Assembly (NCBI RefSeq): GCF_033958435.1
Contig: NC_134137.1
Coordinates: 225,969,501 to 226,033,500, forward strand
Direction: 5' to 3'
DNA: 64,000 nucleotides
Source: Carettochelys insculpta
Lineage: Eukaryota > Chordata > Testudines > Carettochelyidae
Part shown: piece after piece, positions 1 through 11,310 of the stretch
How positions within the stretch are numbered: the first letter of the stretch is position 1
Layout: each line of letters opens with the position of its first letter
The notes under the pieces: model-generated
What the model saw: the letters and a program-made list of their open reading frames with translations, nothing else
Database searches by the model: none
Told to the model about the DNA's origin: nothing
Made by a program: the position numbers and the translations under genes

Positions 1-759
1 CATCTCAGATGCATCAGAAGCAGATTGGAAAAAGAAGAAAAAAAAAGGCCCTTTCATAACACATTTTGGGGGGAAATGCCCTTTTTGTCTACTGCTTCTG
101 ACTTGACTGACTGAAGGGCTGAAGTGTGAGTTCTTAGGAACAGAAGTTGTTGCTTGTTCTTGTGCCTGGCATGGAGATCAGCCAGATACTGTGACCCTGA
201 ATTACCTTTATTTTAGTTTAAGGGAAATAATAAAACAAACAAAAAAAAAAAAAGTCAAGTCAGCCAGAGAGAACTCTGTCTGTCTTTCCCATGACCCACT
301 GCAGCATCTCCAGCTCAGAGCACATCTACCTTACAAACTTTTGCCAACACAAGTGACGTTGGCTTAAAGCTATCACAGTTTGTCCATTGCTTGGGTATGA
401 ACCTTCTTGGCTTCTTACATTGACCATGTGTGTCTAACACTGCACTGTGCAGTGCACCAAGGGTAGGTCTTCAGCTCACCAACATCCAGCGCACTGTGTT
501 TTGGGGTGTTTTGGCAATGCATGCTGGGGTGGATGTAAGTGACACAGGGAGTAACTGGGACTGCTGGGTCGTGTTCTCATAATTCAGCTTTCTCTGCACC
601 ATCGCTATCCCAGAATTTTCACAGCAAATTTGGATATCGCATGGATCCACCTGGTACTTGGTCTCAGTCTCCCAACTCTTAAACAAGCATGGAGCCCACA
701 CAGCTCTGCGCCACAGCCATGAGGCTTGCAAACATGGGACACGCACGCCACAGTGCAGC

Positions 760-1333
760 CCCACAACAAGAGCGGCGAGGCACCTAATGATTTCCTTCCA
801 GGCGGACTGATGGCCATGGCAAGAAGCAGTTTAAGATGGTCGATGGAATTCATGAAGCATCTGCAAATGGTGGAGCACAACTTCTGTGCCCAAGGAACAA
901 GCACTGACTAACAGGATGGCATCACACTGCAGTCTTGGGATGAGGAGTGGTCGCTGCAGTACTTTTGGATGTGCAAACCAACACCCCTGTGTCCATGTGC
1001 TGAACTCACTCCAGCACAGGGTTATCAAAAAGAGAGCTGCATTGATGGGAGAGAAGCAAAGGGCGGTCATCTGTGTAAACTCGCGATGTTGTATGACTAC
1101 CAGAAAATGGAAATCATTTCAGTCAGGAAATCCCTCCATGGTGGCCATTGTCAGGCACATATGCAGAGCCATTAATCATCTCCAGCTATGCAGGACAGCG
1201 ACTCTGGGCAATATGCAAGGTCTGCAATGGATTTGCAGCAACAGGTTTCCCGAACTGCTGTGAGATGGTAGCTAGCATGCACATCCCTATTTTAGCACCA
1301 AACCACCTTGCCAAAACATACACCTACAGCTAG
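760..1333 (+). pseudogene. Decayed HARBI1-like (PIF/Harbinger) transposase
   Basis: Fragments in different plus-strand frames resemble the Harbinger transposase common in turtle genomes. One reads VRHICRAINHLQL followed by a TATLGNMQG stretch (about 1145-1215). Another reads GFAATGFPNC (about 1225-1257) and then MHIPILAPNHLAKTY to about 1325. In this family the segment before HIPILAP carries the catalytic Asp of a GAIDGTHI-type motif; here it reads CEMVASMHI, with no Asp. Frame changes and the lost catalytic residue show that it is dead. The reading is cut shortly before a MITE at 1438. It probably pairs with the Myb/SANT-like remnant at 5150-5700. Recognition is from memory of the family. 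Confidence 0.6.
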
Positions 1334-1437
1334 AGCTACTCTTCTGTGAGAAGAGCTCAGTGTGAAGCTATGCAGCCTAGGGAAGCATAGAAAGAGCATT
1401 TTAATAGCAAGCTGCACTGACACGTTGTGACACTTAA

Positions 1438-2131
1438 GCCGTGCCTACACGTTCCGGCTACTTCAAAGTAGCTGCGCCAACTTCGAAATAGCGCCCGCCA
1501 CGTCTACACGTGGCGAGCGCTATTTCAAAGTTGAAATCGACATAAGGCAGCGAGACGTCGACGTCGCTATCCTTATGAGGAGATGGGAATAGCGCCCTAC
1601 TTCGACGTTGAACGTCGAAGTAGGGCACATGTAGCTGATCCGCGTCTCGCAACATCGAAATAGCAGGGTCCGCCATGGAAGCCATCAGCTGAGGGGTTGA
1701 GAGACGCTCTCTCCAGCCCCTGCGGGGTTCTATGGTCACCGTGTGCAGCAGCCCTTAGCCCAGGGCTTCTGGCTGCTGCTGCCGCAGCTGGGGATCCATG
1801 CTGCAGGCACAGGGTCTTCAACCAGTTGTCGGCTCTGTGGATCTTGTGCTGTTTAGTGCAAGTGTGTCTGGGAGGGGCCCTTTAAGGGAGCGGCTTGCTG
1901 TTGAGTCCACCCTGTGACCCTGTCTGCAGCTGTTCCTGGCACCCTTATTTCGATGTGGGCCACTTTGGTGTGTAGACGCTCCCCTGCAGCGCCTACTTCG
2001 ATGTGGTGCTGCCCAACGTCGACGGCACCAGCCCTGGAGGACGTGTAGATGTTATTCTTCGAAATAGCTTATTTCGATGTTGCTACATCAAAATAAGCTA
2101 TTTCGATGTAGCATTCACGTGTAGATGTAGC
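1438..2131. mobile_element. MITE (about 694 bp) with related inverted ends, flanked by TTAA
   Basis: The left end 'gccgtgcctacacgt' matches the reverse complement of the right end 'acgtgtagatgtagc'. TTAA flanks both sides (1434-1437 and 2132-2135). The interior is rich in TTCGAA-like and 'atttcgatgt' blocks and encodes nothing. TTAA could be a piggyBac-type duplication or an overlapping Harbinger-type TWA target, so the superfamily is left open. A piece of the same family's end sits at 63383-63425. Confidence 0.7.
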
Positions 2132-2135
2132 TTAA

Positions 2136-2250
2136 CAGACACAGGTTGCCAGCACCAGAGATTGAACCTGTAATCGCAGGGGCTAAAGCTCTGTGCTCTA
2201 CCATGTGAGCTAAAGGCCAGCTGGCTCGCAGCCAGGGCTGTAAAGCAGAG
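2136..2250 (-). repeat. tRNA-derived SINE head
   Basis: Read on the minus strand this has a polymerase III B-box-like GGTTCAATCTC (2168-2158) and an A-box-like TAGCTCACATGG (2212-2201) at tRNA-like spacing. It abuts the MITE ending at 2131. It is too diverged for a functional tRNA and fits the tRNA-derived SINEs of turtles. Confidence 0.5.
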
Positions 2251-2259
2251 ACTTCACTC

Positions 2260-4599
2260 ACCCTAGGATGAGGTCTCAGTGCCTCTGGGTACTACAATGT
2301 TATGGTGGGTGGTGCGCTACCTGCCCCTGAACCGTGGGGCTCTGTTAGGAATTGTATGGGGCTTGGTGCACATTTGTAGCACTGAGAACATCTGTATTAA
2401 TTTTGTGGTGCATGTTGTACATTAATGCTTATCACACTATCATGGATCCTCTGGGTTGTGTAGCACTGTACAATAGCAATAAGAGGTGCTTTTCCTAGTG
2501 CCAGGCATTCTGAGGCATATGTTGGAAACTAATCCAGATGAATTATTTCCCAAGCAGTACAGTGAAAAACTTTAAGAAAAATGCTGGGCAAGTTAAAAGC
2601 AAATATGTTAAAGCCTTAATAAATGTGTAAGAAGATCTTAAAGAAGAGGGGGGAATGTTCAAGTCCATTTTAGCTACATGTACATCAGCCACAGCTCTCA
2701 CCAGTCAGGATGGGTGATGCTCTTGTTTGCCTTATTTTCTGCAGGAGTGTAGTGGCAGGGTAGAGCTTCAGCCCATGAGGTCATGCGGAATGTTGCAGAG
2801 GTGATGTAGAGGCATGAGATTGATAACCCCAGCCCCGCCTCTCTTTGCAGGAGAACATCAAACAGGTGGGTCCTCAACCATCTGTGTTTGCTTCCAGAGA
2901 AGACCCATTTTATGCTGATGCACCTCCTTCTTCCTTTCCTAATGGGTCTCCTGGACCTTTCTCTCGGCCACTCTTTCCCACTCCATATAGTCTGCAATAT
3001 TTATCCACCAGGCCTTCTGTTCACTGTCTAATGCAGCTCTGGCTGGTGAAATCTTGCAGGCACAGAACATGTATCCTGAGTCCTCATCTCTCTCTCCCGA
3101 ATCTTGCAGAAGTGTTCCACAGGTGTAAAGGAGGAACAACTGAAGGCTGCAATGGCAGCAGCTGGGGCTAAAACACACCGAGGTACCATTGTCAGTATTG
3201 TCCCAAAGGAAAGTGATAGTCAAGGTTCAGAATTCCCATCCCCTGCTCCCTAAAGCATTAAACAAGACATGCTTGTAACTCTACGCCTTTATATTTTTAT
3301 GGAAATGTGGTTTGAGTATGAATATGCATAAGTCAAATACGCTTTATGCAAAACAGGACAAGTAACCCATCATTAAAAACTCGTAATCCTCTGAATGTGT
3401 GTATTCTACTTGTGTGCAACTATCTTTCATGTTTGTGAAGTTAGAAATATATGTGTTTATTAATTTAGGCCTTCTAGTGAAAGCCATTACTGTTACTTTA
3501 GGAACTTGATGGCCCAGTGCTCAAGACAAGGATATGTGAATAGTCTTGTTTTTTCCTGTAAGTCTAAACTGCAGTTGATGCTACAAAGACATGTGACCAT
3601 GCCACCTGTTGGTGGAATCCATCTTGAATTTGGTATTTTTCCACAAGCGTGGGGGAATAAGACAAAGTCTTTCTGCCCTTGGGAAACTTTATTTATTTTA
3701 AGCAAATGATAATTGTCTTCAGTTGGCTTCACACACTGCTCCCCACCCTAAAAAGATACTTGGAAACAAAATTCAAAGAACAGGAGTTGGGGGTGAGCTG
3801 CTGGACCTAGGTCAGAAAGAGTGGCTCTGGCCTGAAAAGATTTCACCTGCAGTCAGAACAAGGGTGAGAAGCTATGATTTTGAACAACTTTTCTTAGTGT
3901 GTTAGTCTTAGCTGGTGTGTTTTGGTTTAATTTTAGCTTAGTAACTTACTTTGAACTATTATCAGTTGCAACAATGTAAATGCTACTTTTTATACTCAAT
4001 AAAATCACCTTTTGTTTATTTATCAAACCCAGTGTAAATAATAGTTGTTACCAGGCCCTGCAGGGAGGACAACAGCCATGCATCTCTCTCTCATTAATAA
4101 ACTGGGCCAACTTTATGAGCTTTGTTTGTGTAAAACTTCTCTGTGATGGATTCACTTGGGGGTTAGGTCCCATCAGGGCTGTGCTGCTGGGTGCTGTCAA
4201 GTCCCTGCAACTGAGCCCTGCCAGAGCTGAGCTGTTCCGCGTGTCTCTGTGTTACTCTCCTGGGGCCTTTGCTGGGGGAGACCAGAGCTCCTGGCTCAGC
4301 AGGACAGGTTGGTGAGGCATCTTGGAGGGCAGGTAGGTGGGAGCAGTGGTATGATCCACCCATCAGGTAAAAGTCTCAAGGGGATCTCTGTGACCCAACC
4401 TATTACAAGGCTCATTGACACTTCTGCTTCAGAGCGCTTGTTCATGGTGCTGCTCATAGCACCACGGCCTGCTAGTGCTGAGAGAAAGGAGGAAGGAATG
4501 ACTCAGTTGCATAAGATTACGAGGCTCAGGCACTAACAATGAATGCTGGCACCCTTTTCCAGGGGCAGTGCTGACTGTACCTGATCTCTCACTCCTCAG
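2260..4599. other. 3' flank interval, no recognised gene
   Basis: This holds unassigned sequence between the two halves of the Harbinger remnant. Short open frames at 2845-3171 (+) and 2939-3223 (-) overlap each other and match nothing I know. The block around 2690-3230 may be more transposon interior. Confidence 0.4.
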
Positions 4600-4900
4600 G
4601 CTAGTGGAGGCAGGAAAAGCACAGCTGCTGCTGGTGTCCTAAAGCTGCCCAGGTCCATGTGTCGCTAGCCTGTGTGCTGCCATTATGCCTGCCAAAGTTA
4701 TTGCACAGTGGCATGGGAAAGCGTCCTACTATGGTGAGAGAAATACAGCCACCACCATAGAAACCTTCAGGAGAGGATTGCAGAGCGCCTCCATCAACGT
4801 CATGTTGTGCTCTCTCCAGAAGATTCACAGGCCAATCCTGGACATGAAAACAAAGTGCTCTGCAGGCCTCTCACCGCTGCCTGCTTGTAGGAGAAAATGA
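4600..4900 (+). mobile_element. Harbinger element interior, probable transposase 3' end region
   Basis: The stretch around 'attgcacagtggcatgggaa', 'aaaccttc' and 'cctccatcaacgt' resembles the terminal part of the turtle Harbinger transposase unit that precedes the convergent Myb/SANT gene. No intact frame remains. Recognition is from memory of the repeat and is moderate. Confidence 0.4.
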
Positions 4901-5149
4901 AAACCAGGTGAGAACTCTCCTTCTCTTTGCCGTTCCATTACCCGCTATCGTAGCAGTACGTCAGTGAAATGTCAATAGCCGTGTCCTGTTACGTTGGGAG
5001 GCACCAATCGTACATCCCTGGTGTTGTGGGAAATACATTTATGTACTTACCTAAGATTCCTTGCCATGGATTCGGCTCATCCCTGCTCAACTGCTGTGCA
5101 TGGCTGGACTGTGGTGCAGGCCCAACTAGGTCTGGTCTCCATGGCATAG

Positions 5150-5700
5150 CTAGACAATACTCCCCGACCCAAGTCCCCCATCTTCATCCTCTACCTCCTC
5201 CACCACCTCCTCAGCCTTCCTGTTCATGCCAGGGACCTGTGATTCACGCTCCTCAGAGGTATCCAGGATAGTGGAGGGGTCTCTGCCCAGTCTGCATGCA
5301 GCATGTGGTAAAAGTGACAGCACCCAATTGACAGTTTTCCTCTTAAGCCTTCAGGTATATCTGCTGCAGTTCCTTCGTTCTCATGCACCATTGCAGCTGG
5401 TCCCTGTCTAACCACTTCTCCTGCAGTCCTCGTGCAATCTGCTGGTAGATGTCAATATTTCTATGGCTGGTCCCTAGCTCTCCCCAGGACCGAGAGATCT
5501 ACTGTCTACTCCAGGCCAGAGCGTGTCTGGAGCATGCAGCTGGCATGGTCAGGTGGGCAGTTGCACACAACAATGGAGAGATGGTGGGGGTGCTCACCAT
5601 GCTGGACAATCAGGAAAAGACATTTACAAATTCATGAGGCTTTCCAGTATGTGAGGAGCTTCCTGTCTCCATGACCACTGGGGAGTGGAGTTCACAGTTG
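5150..5700 (-). pseudogene. Decayed Myb/SANT-like (trihelix) protein of a Harbinger transposon
   Basis: On the minus strand, about 5465-5355, the reading NIDIYQQIARGLQEKWLDRD followed by QLQWCMRTKELQQIYLK matches the helix pattern of Myb/SANT-like DNA-binding domains encoded by Harbinger elements (RNxxIYxxIAxGLxxxG, QCxxKxKxLxxxYxK). Further along, after a frame break near 5350, come a Thr/Ser-poor linker and an acidic run (EEVVEEVEDE) near 5200-5170, as in these transposon proteins. Stops interrupt the N-terminal part. Its orientation is convergent with the transposase remnant at 760-1333, the layout I recall for turtle Harbingers. Confidence 0.55.
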
Positions 5701-5959
5701 TGCACAGAGCGTTCAGGGTTGGGCATTGTGGGACAGCTGCTGGAAGACTGCTGGGATCAACATAAGTAACAGTGTACATTCCTGCTGCCCTGACTTGAGA
5801 ACAAGGACCGGCTCTCAACGCCACTTGGGGAGGAGGTGTGGGGCAGCTATGCTGGTATGAGACACATACATGTAAGGATCCCCACATGCACAAGTTGGTG
5901 CAATGTGTCTTATGTTGTCTTAACTTTGTAGTACAGACTGCTCTGCAAAGTGAACTGTA

Positions 5960-8400
5960 GAAATACAAAAGTGCAGAGCCTTAAAACAAAGACGTAACAG
6001 TTGTTTTGTTCCAGGAACCATGCCACTCTTTAAGCCATAATATTTTTCCTCCTTTTACGAGAGGATTATCTGGCCTCAAGGAGGTACACACTGGTGTTCT
6101 TACTGAATTTTAGGGGTTTTTGTGGTTTGTTTTTTTTTCCTGGTAAATTTTCTATAATCACCTCAAAAGTCTTTCAACTTTCTCAGAAGAAGTTTTGTGA
6201 GCAACACAGAACTACTGAACATCTTGGAAGAGCATGAGCAGTGCAGCCATGTGCTGTGGCCATTCCCTAAATGTCATCCTGAGGGCGGGGCACAGGGCAA
6301 CCCCCACCCACAGTGCCGCAGGCACACGGCTTCCAGCACTCCCCCCGCCCCTTCCCTACTCCATCGCTGTCCTGACCTCCCACTCCCTGACCCGTCTGCA
6401 CACGGATTACCTAGGGCAGGAAACGACAGCAGATGACAGCAGCAGCCTCATAGGATGGCTGGGGCAGCCACCGCAGGGCCCCCAAAAGCACAGGCCTTGG
6501 GGCAGCCGCCCCACCTCATCCTATGGACAGGAGACCTCTGCCTATATGCTAGGGAGGCTGGCGGCGGTGCAGTGGAGAGGAAGCTGTAAGTCTTTTGGTT
6601 TTTGCAAAGACCAACCTGGAGTTCCTGGGCCCTGAACATACCAGGCCCAATATTTATACTGACTTTGCTGTTCTGAAGCTAATTGTGTGGGGACGGGGTG
6701 GGGGTGGAGCCAACCAGCTTGCTGCTGCTTTGGAACGCTCTCAGGAACATGGTTTCCTTAGGAACTTTTTTAAAAAGCAATTCTGTCTAATATGATTATG
6801 AGTTGCAGCTCTGGAACCATCTGCCTAATTTGGTGTGTTTCTATGGAAATAATTGGGTGGGGGGAGGGGGATGACGTTTTGGATTCAAATCTCAAAACAA
6901 ATCCTAGGAGCAGGTGGCAGTACTGCTTAACCACAGGCAGGCACACAAAGAATGACGTGTTGAGGCCAAACTTGAGCTCTGTCACATCGTTAGTCGCCGC
7001 AGGTAACAGTCTGGGAAGGATCTCCGCTTTGCTACTCACCAGGGTTTGGGACAATGTGACACGATCCTTCCCCATAGAACCTCTCCCAGGGGCCATGGCA
7101 GTTCATCGGGCACCCACGCAGCGCAGAGGGGTAAAGCTCCCTTGTGATGGAGTCTGTTGGGGCCTGATTGTTCACCGGCCTGTATGGAATTTCTCCAGGG
7201 CCTCGGCTTGAGCCAAGCCTTGCTCTGAGAAGGGAGTCTCAGAGACTAGGGAGGGTTCTCCGTTTTCGTCACAGGAGCTCATCACAATGGGGCTCCAGAC
7301 ACAGGTCCCTGAGTCTCAGGGAAGCTCCATCGCCTTTTCATAAAGTTCCACCTTACCTCTTCAGCCTTGTACTGAACCCCTCCTGGGGACTAGTTGAGTA
7401 AATTAAGCCTGACTCTCTGCCATGTAGCTTCATTGTGATCTGTGCAAGGTGTGCCGGTGGAGCCCTGAGTCACTTCTGTCAGCTGATAGATAACCTTTTA
7501 TATCCGCTCTGCACAGGTGGCAGAGGTGACAGGAGACAGGCTGGCCTAGTGCCAGCCCTGGAATGCTAGCTGGGTGGAATACTAAGGGTACCACAGCTCT
7601 GTGTGTATGGAGAACTATCTGCTCTCCCTCTGTGTGCTCCTTATTGGCCATGTTCTCCATCCTCAAGAATCCAGGCTATTTTGTGAGGATGACTGTAGAA
7701 TGAGGATCCAGTAATAGCCAAAGGCAGCACTTGACTTAGCATAATTCTAGCATCAGCCTGGCCTAATTGCAGAGGGCTGCAGAAGTGGGTAGCAGAATCA
7801 GATACATTCCAGTCAGATCTATTATTTTCCAGAAATAAGTTCGGATCTGATAACAAACCAAGGAATTGCTTCTTAGGGAGGGTGTGAAGATAGAAAAGCA
7901 ACCCCACATACCCTGACAGCTTATGCGATTGGCTGAGCAGTACATCCCTGGCAGGGAAATCTGCAAAGGTGTCTAGAGTATTTTATCCAGATGTAGAGAA
8001 GGGACAGACATACCTTCCCTGGAAGTGGACCTCTGCACACCCAGAGGGCTACTGAGTCTTAAACTACTAAGGATACATACATACTACCATGGAAGGTTGA
8101 CCCACTCCAGGGTTCAAGTTTGCACACCGAGTCTGGATGCAAAAAATCGAGCTCTCAGGGGTCACAGTCGACCTCGTACTCCTTGTGAGTTTCTCCCATC
8201 GACCTTCCCCTGTACAGATGGGCAAGTTAGCTGAGCTCAGATATGTCAATTTTTAGCTATGCAATTGGTGTAGCTAGAACTGTGGATCTGTGATCGACTG
8301 ATATTTTTGGCTGTTTTTGTTAACTAAGTAGTTTTTAAGTGAGGTGTAATTTGGTGGTGTGCAAAACAAATCTGACTCTTGAAAAGGGTACCATAATCTA
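5960..8400. other. 3' flank interval, no recognised gene
   Basis: This is mostly unassigned. About 60 bp at 6447-6512 is similar, in inverted orientation, to 60361-60422, so it is a low-copy GC-rich dispersed repeat. 8090-8240 resembles a Harbinger-type MITE interior (cgacctcgtactcc, tcccatcgacc) but its ends are not clear. Confidence 0.4.
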
Positions 8401-8436
8401 GAAAGGTTGAATGGCACTTGTTTCAAGATCTCAGGA

Positions 8437-8541
8437 CCGTGTTTCTCAGCTGGTGGTACACGTACTCCTAGAGAAGTCGGGGGGGTACTTATAATTTATT
8501 TTAAGGAGTGAGTACTTTATAAAAAAGGTTGAGAAACACTG
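8437..8541. mobile_element. Short hAT-type MITE
   Basis: The left end 'cgtgtttctcagctgg' and right end 'ggttgagaaacactg' are inverted matches of the type cagtgtttctcaacc. The element is about 105 bp with a G/T-rich middle. No clear 8-bp duplication remains. Confidence 0.5.
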
Positions 8542-8714
8542 TCATAGAGGAGCCAAGAGACTATGGTCCTCCAATTGCTGCATAGAACATCCCACCAATC
8601 GCGGCATGGAGTACTTCAATACCCCACCAATCACAGCACAGAACACAATAACATGCTGATCCCCCCCTTCCCCTACCCCGCAAAAGATACTGCCTCATTC
8701 TGTAAAATCAGCAG

Positions 8715-9030
8715 ACAAGGTACTGAAAAGCAACCTGTGGAACTCCTTGCCAGAGGAGACTGTGAAGGCTAGGACTATAACAGAATTTAAGAAAGAGCAA
8801 GATAAATTCATGGAGGTTAGATCCATAAAAGGCTATTAGCCAGGCATGGGAATGGTGTCCCTGGCCTCTGATTGTCAGAGGCTGGAGATGGATGACAGGA
8901 GACAAATCACTTGATCATTGTTCAGTCCACCCCCTCTGGGGCACCTGGTACTGGCTACTGTCGGCAGACAGGCTACTGGGCTGGATGGACCTTTGGTCTG
9001 ACCCAGTGTGGCTGTTCTTATGCAACAGAA
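8715..9030 (+). mobile_element. CR1 LINE 3' fragment
   Basis: This contains the end of the CR1 reverse-transcriptase frame ('ggaactccttgccagagga', reading WNSLPEE-like) and its 3' tail ('gctactgggctggatggacc', 'ctgacccagtgtggctgttc'). It ends directly before another dispersed repeat at 9105. Confidence 0.75.
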
Positions 9031-9104
9031 AACTACTGAGCATTTGGAACCTTCCAGATGCATGGATAAAGGCATTTGAACAAGCTGTCCCTTCTGCCTG
9101 TCTC

Positions 9105-9235
9105 ACATGCATCTGATGAAGCGGGCCTTTGCCCACAACTGCTTATGCTCCAAAAAATCTGTTAGTCTATAAGGTGCCACAGGAGTTCTTATTTGTGTGG
9201 ATATAGACTAACACGGCTACTCCTCTGACACTTGC
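9105..9235 (+). repeat. High-copy sauropsid repeat ('tctataaggtgccacagga' family)
   Basis: It carries 'ctgatgaagcgggcctttgc', 'gtctataaggtgccacagga' and 'agactaacacggctactcct', the hallmark strings of a very abundant turtle repeat. The superfamily is not known to me with certainty. Other copies are at 13735, 16540, 26709, 32957, 52640 and 61250. Confidence 0.75.
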
Positions 9236-9239
9236 CTCC

Positions 9240-11020
9240 TGCTTTTGTCATTGCAAGGACTGCCTTCCTTTCCCCGTCCTTAGGCATGCACTTATTTTTC
9301 AAAAAAGCAAAAACCTCAAGAGAAACATACATAGCTTTTTAATTGAAAGGAAAAATTAAAAAGATCCCAGATCTCTGGATGATGAGAACCAGAGAATGGT
9401 ACATTTGAAGAATGAGGGGGACCCAAAGCAACTTCACAGACTGCTGGGATGACTGTTTCACATTTAACCTTTTATTGTACAATGCAAGGAAAAGCTTAAT
9501 AGTCTCATTTTCGAAGCCCTGAAACCCCACTGCACAGGCTACAATACCAGCCACTGAGTTCTGCCTGGACCATACCCATGTTCTCAGTGCCCCTTTCCCC
9601 AAAAGCAATATTGCCCAATGCTTTAAAAGGTCTTTTTGCATCAATGTAGTGTTACCAAGACAGCTGTACCAGAGCAAAACTCAAAATGGGTGTGGCTCGC
9701 ACAAATGCAGCTCACCCCATTTTACACTGTCACAGTGCATCTGTGGGAAAGATTTGCACCAGTGTAGCTAGCGATGCAAATATACATAACGTAGCCAAGT
9801 CCTTAAGGCAGGAAAGGCACTGAGAAGAGGCATGCAGAGAGCTAGTGAGCATTTCGGGATGTCCCATTAGTGCCAATTACTGGCAAGGGGGTAAAATAAG
9901 TGATTTGTTTACTCTTTAAATTAACAGAAATTAATTATATTTCAGATTACAACTCTGTGTCTGTTTCAGTGTCTATTAATGTTGGAAGTAGCCTTCTATG
10001 AGCCAGCTCAGGCCAATCTAAGAAACATTCACCGTGGCTGGGATCACTCAAATAGTTCCTGAAAATGAGTAATAATTTCAGCGAGACAAACAGATTAGGA
10101 AATTGTATAAATAACTAAAATATGTGTTATAAAAGCCACGGAAGCTGTGGCTAGTGCTGTGCATGGCAGACCCTTCTGATTAGCCAGAAAGGGTGAAATC
10201 CTACTTGCTTTACCCACATGAGTAGCCCCGCGTTGAAGGCAAAAGAGGTAGTCTTCCTGCATGCGTAATGTCAGCAGGACCTGTCCCTTAGCAGTGAACT
10301 GAGAAGAGAAACTGAAAAATGGTAGCTTTATTCTTTCTTGCATAAAGATGGCCTCAAACTTAAATATATATATATAAACATATACATAATATCCTATGTG
10401 TTCTTTATATCAAGCATCTCAGGTCCTTACATCCCTCTCTGTGCTGGAAGATCTGGAGCTGAACTTTGGAGAGCCTGAAGCATAAGACCATCACTGGTGG
10501 TTGTAGACAAATCTGGGATTTCTTCCTTATCTCAACCACTGGGAAACAGGTGAAACTGTGCACTTCCTCACCAGGTAGCAGTAAGAAAGCAGGAGACACC
10601 CAGCCTGCAGCACAACATAGAGTGATGACACCCTTCAGGTCCTCCAAAGATGTTACCAAGTCTTCTAAAATCGAAGTGGACGTGAGGGCTTGGTGTTCCA
10701 AATGTAAATGCATTGAAAAGCCCTCCCGCCATGTCCCCACAAGACACATAGTTTAAACCTTGCCGACAGAAGCAGGAAAGGGCTGCTATATGAAAATAGA
10801 GAGATTGCTATAAAATTTTGCTTTGCAGTTCACTTAAACACAGGCAGTTATCAAAGCATAAACCTTAGTTCTTGGTGGACTAATTCACATTAATACAGTG
10901 ACCCAGTGAGTCCTGATTCTCATCTCAACGCAACCAGTTTTACATCAGTCTTAATTTCACTGACTTCAGTAGTTACTCCTGACTTGCCCAGTATAACCAA
11001 GATGAGAAGGCCCTGTATCT
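9240..11020. other. 3' flank interval, no recognised gene
   Basis: Nothing coding is supported. There is an (AT)n run near 10362-10378. The 82-114 aa open frames here overlap in several frames without similarity to known proteins. Confidence 0.4.
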
Positions 11021-11025
11021 CTAGT

Positions 11026-11310
11026 AAGGCCTTATCTGCAGGGATTGATACCCCCAGGGCTCGATTTAGCAGGTCTAGTAAAGGTGCTAAATTGATTGCC
11101 GATTGCTCTCTCATCGACGACAGTACTCCACCAGAGTGAGAAGCATAAGGGAAATCAATGGGAGAGTTCCTCCAGTTGCCCCCATCTACCCCCCCAGTGG
11201 AGGTGCTATGGTAATTCTGTCTGAGGTACATCAACTCCAGCTATGCTATTCACATAGCTGGAGTTGCATACCTTAGCTTGACATTGTCCCCTAATGTAGA
11301 CCTGGCTTTT
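11026..11310 (-). mobile_element. Harbinger-type MITE with subterminal hairpin
   Basis: It carries 'ctcgatttagcaggtctagt', 'gtactccaccagagtgagaa' and the end 'tgtagacctggctt'. At 11231-11265 a perfect 14-bp inverted repeat (caactccagctatg / catagctggagttg) surrounds a 7-nt loop. It is the same family as 37066, 47109 and 52735 in this window. Confidence 0.65.

Noticed and set aside
2136..2250. Functional tRNA gene
   Set aside because: The A- and B-box-like motifs fit a SINE. The cloverleaf is not intact and the sequence abuts a MITE.
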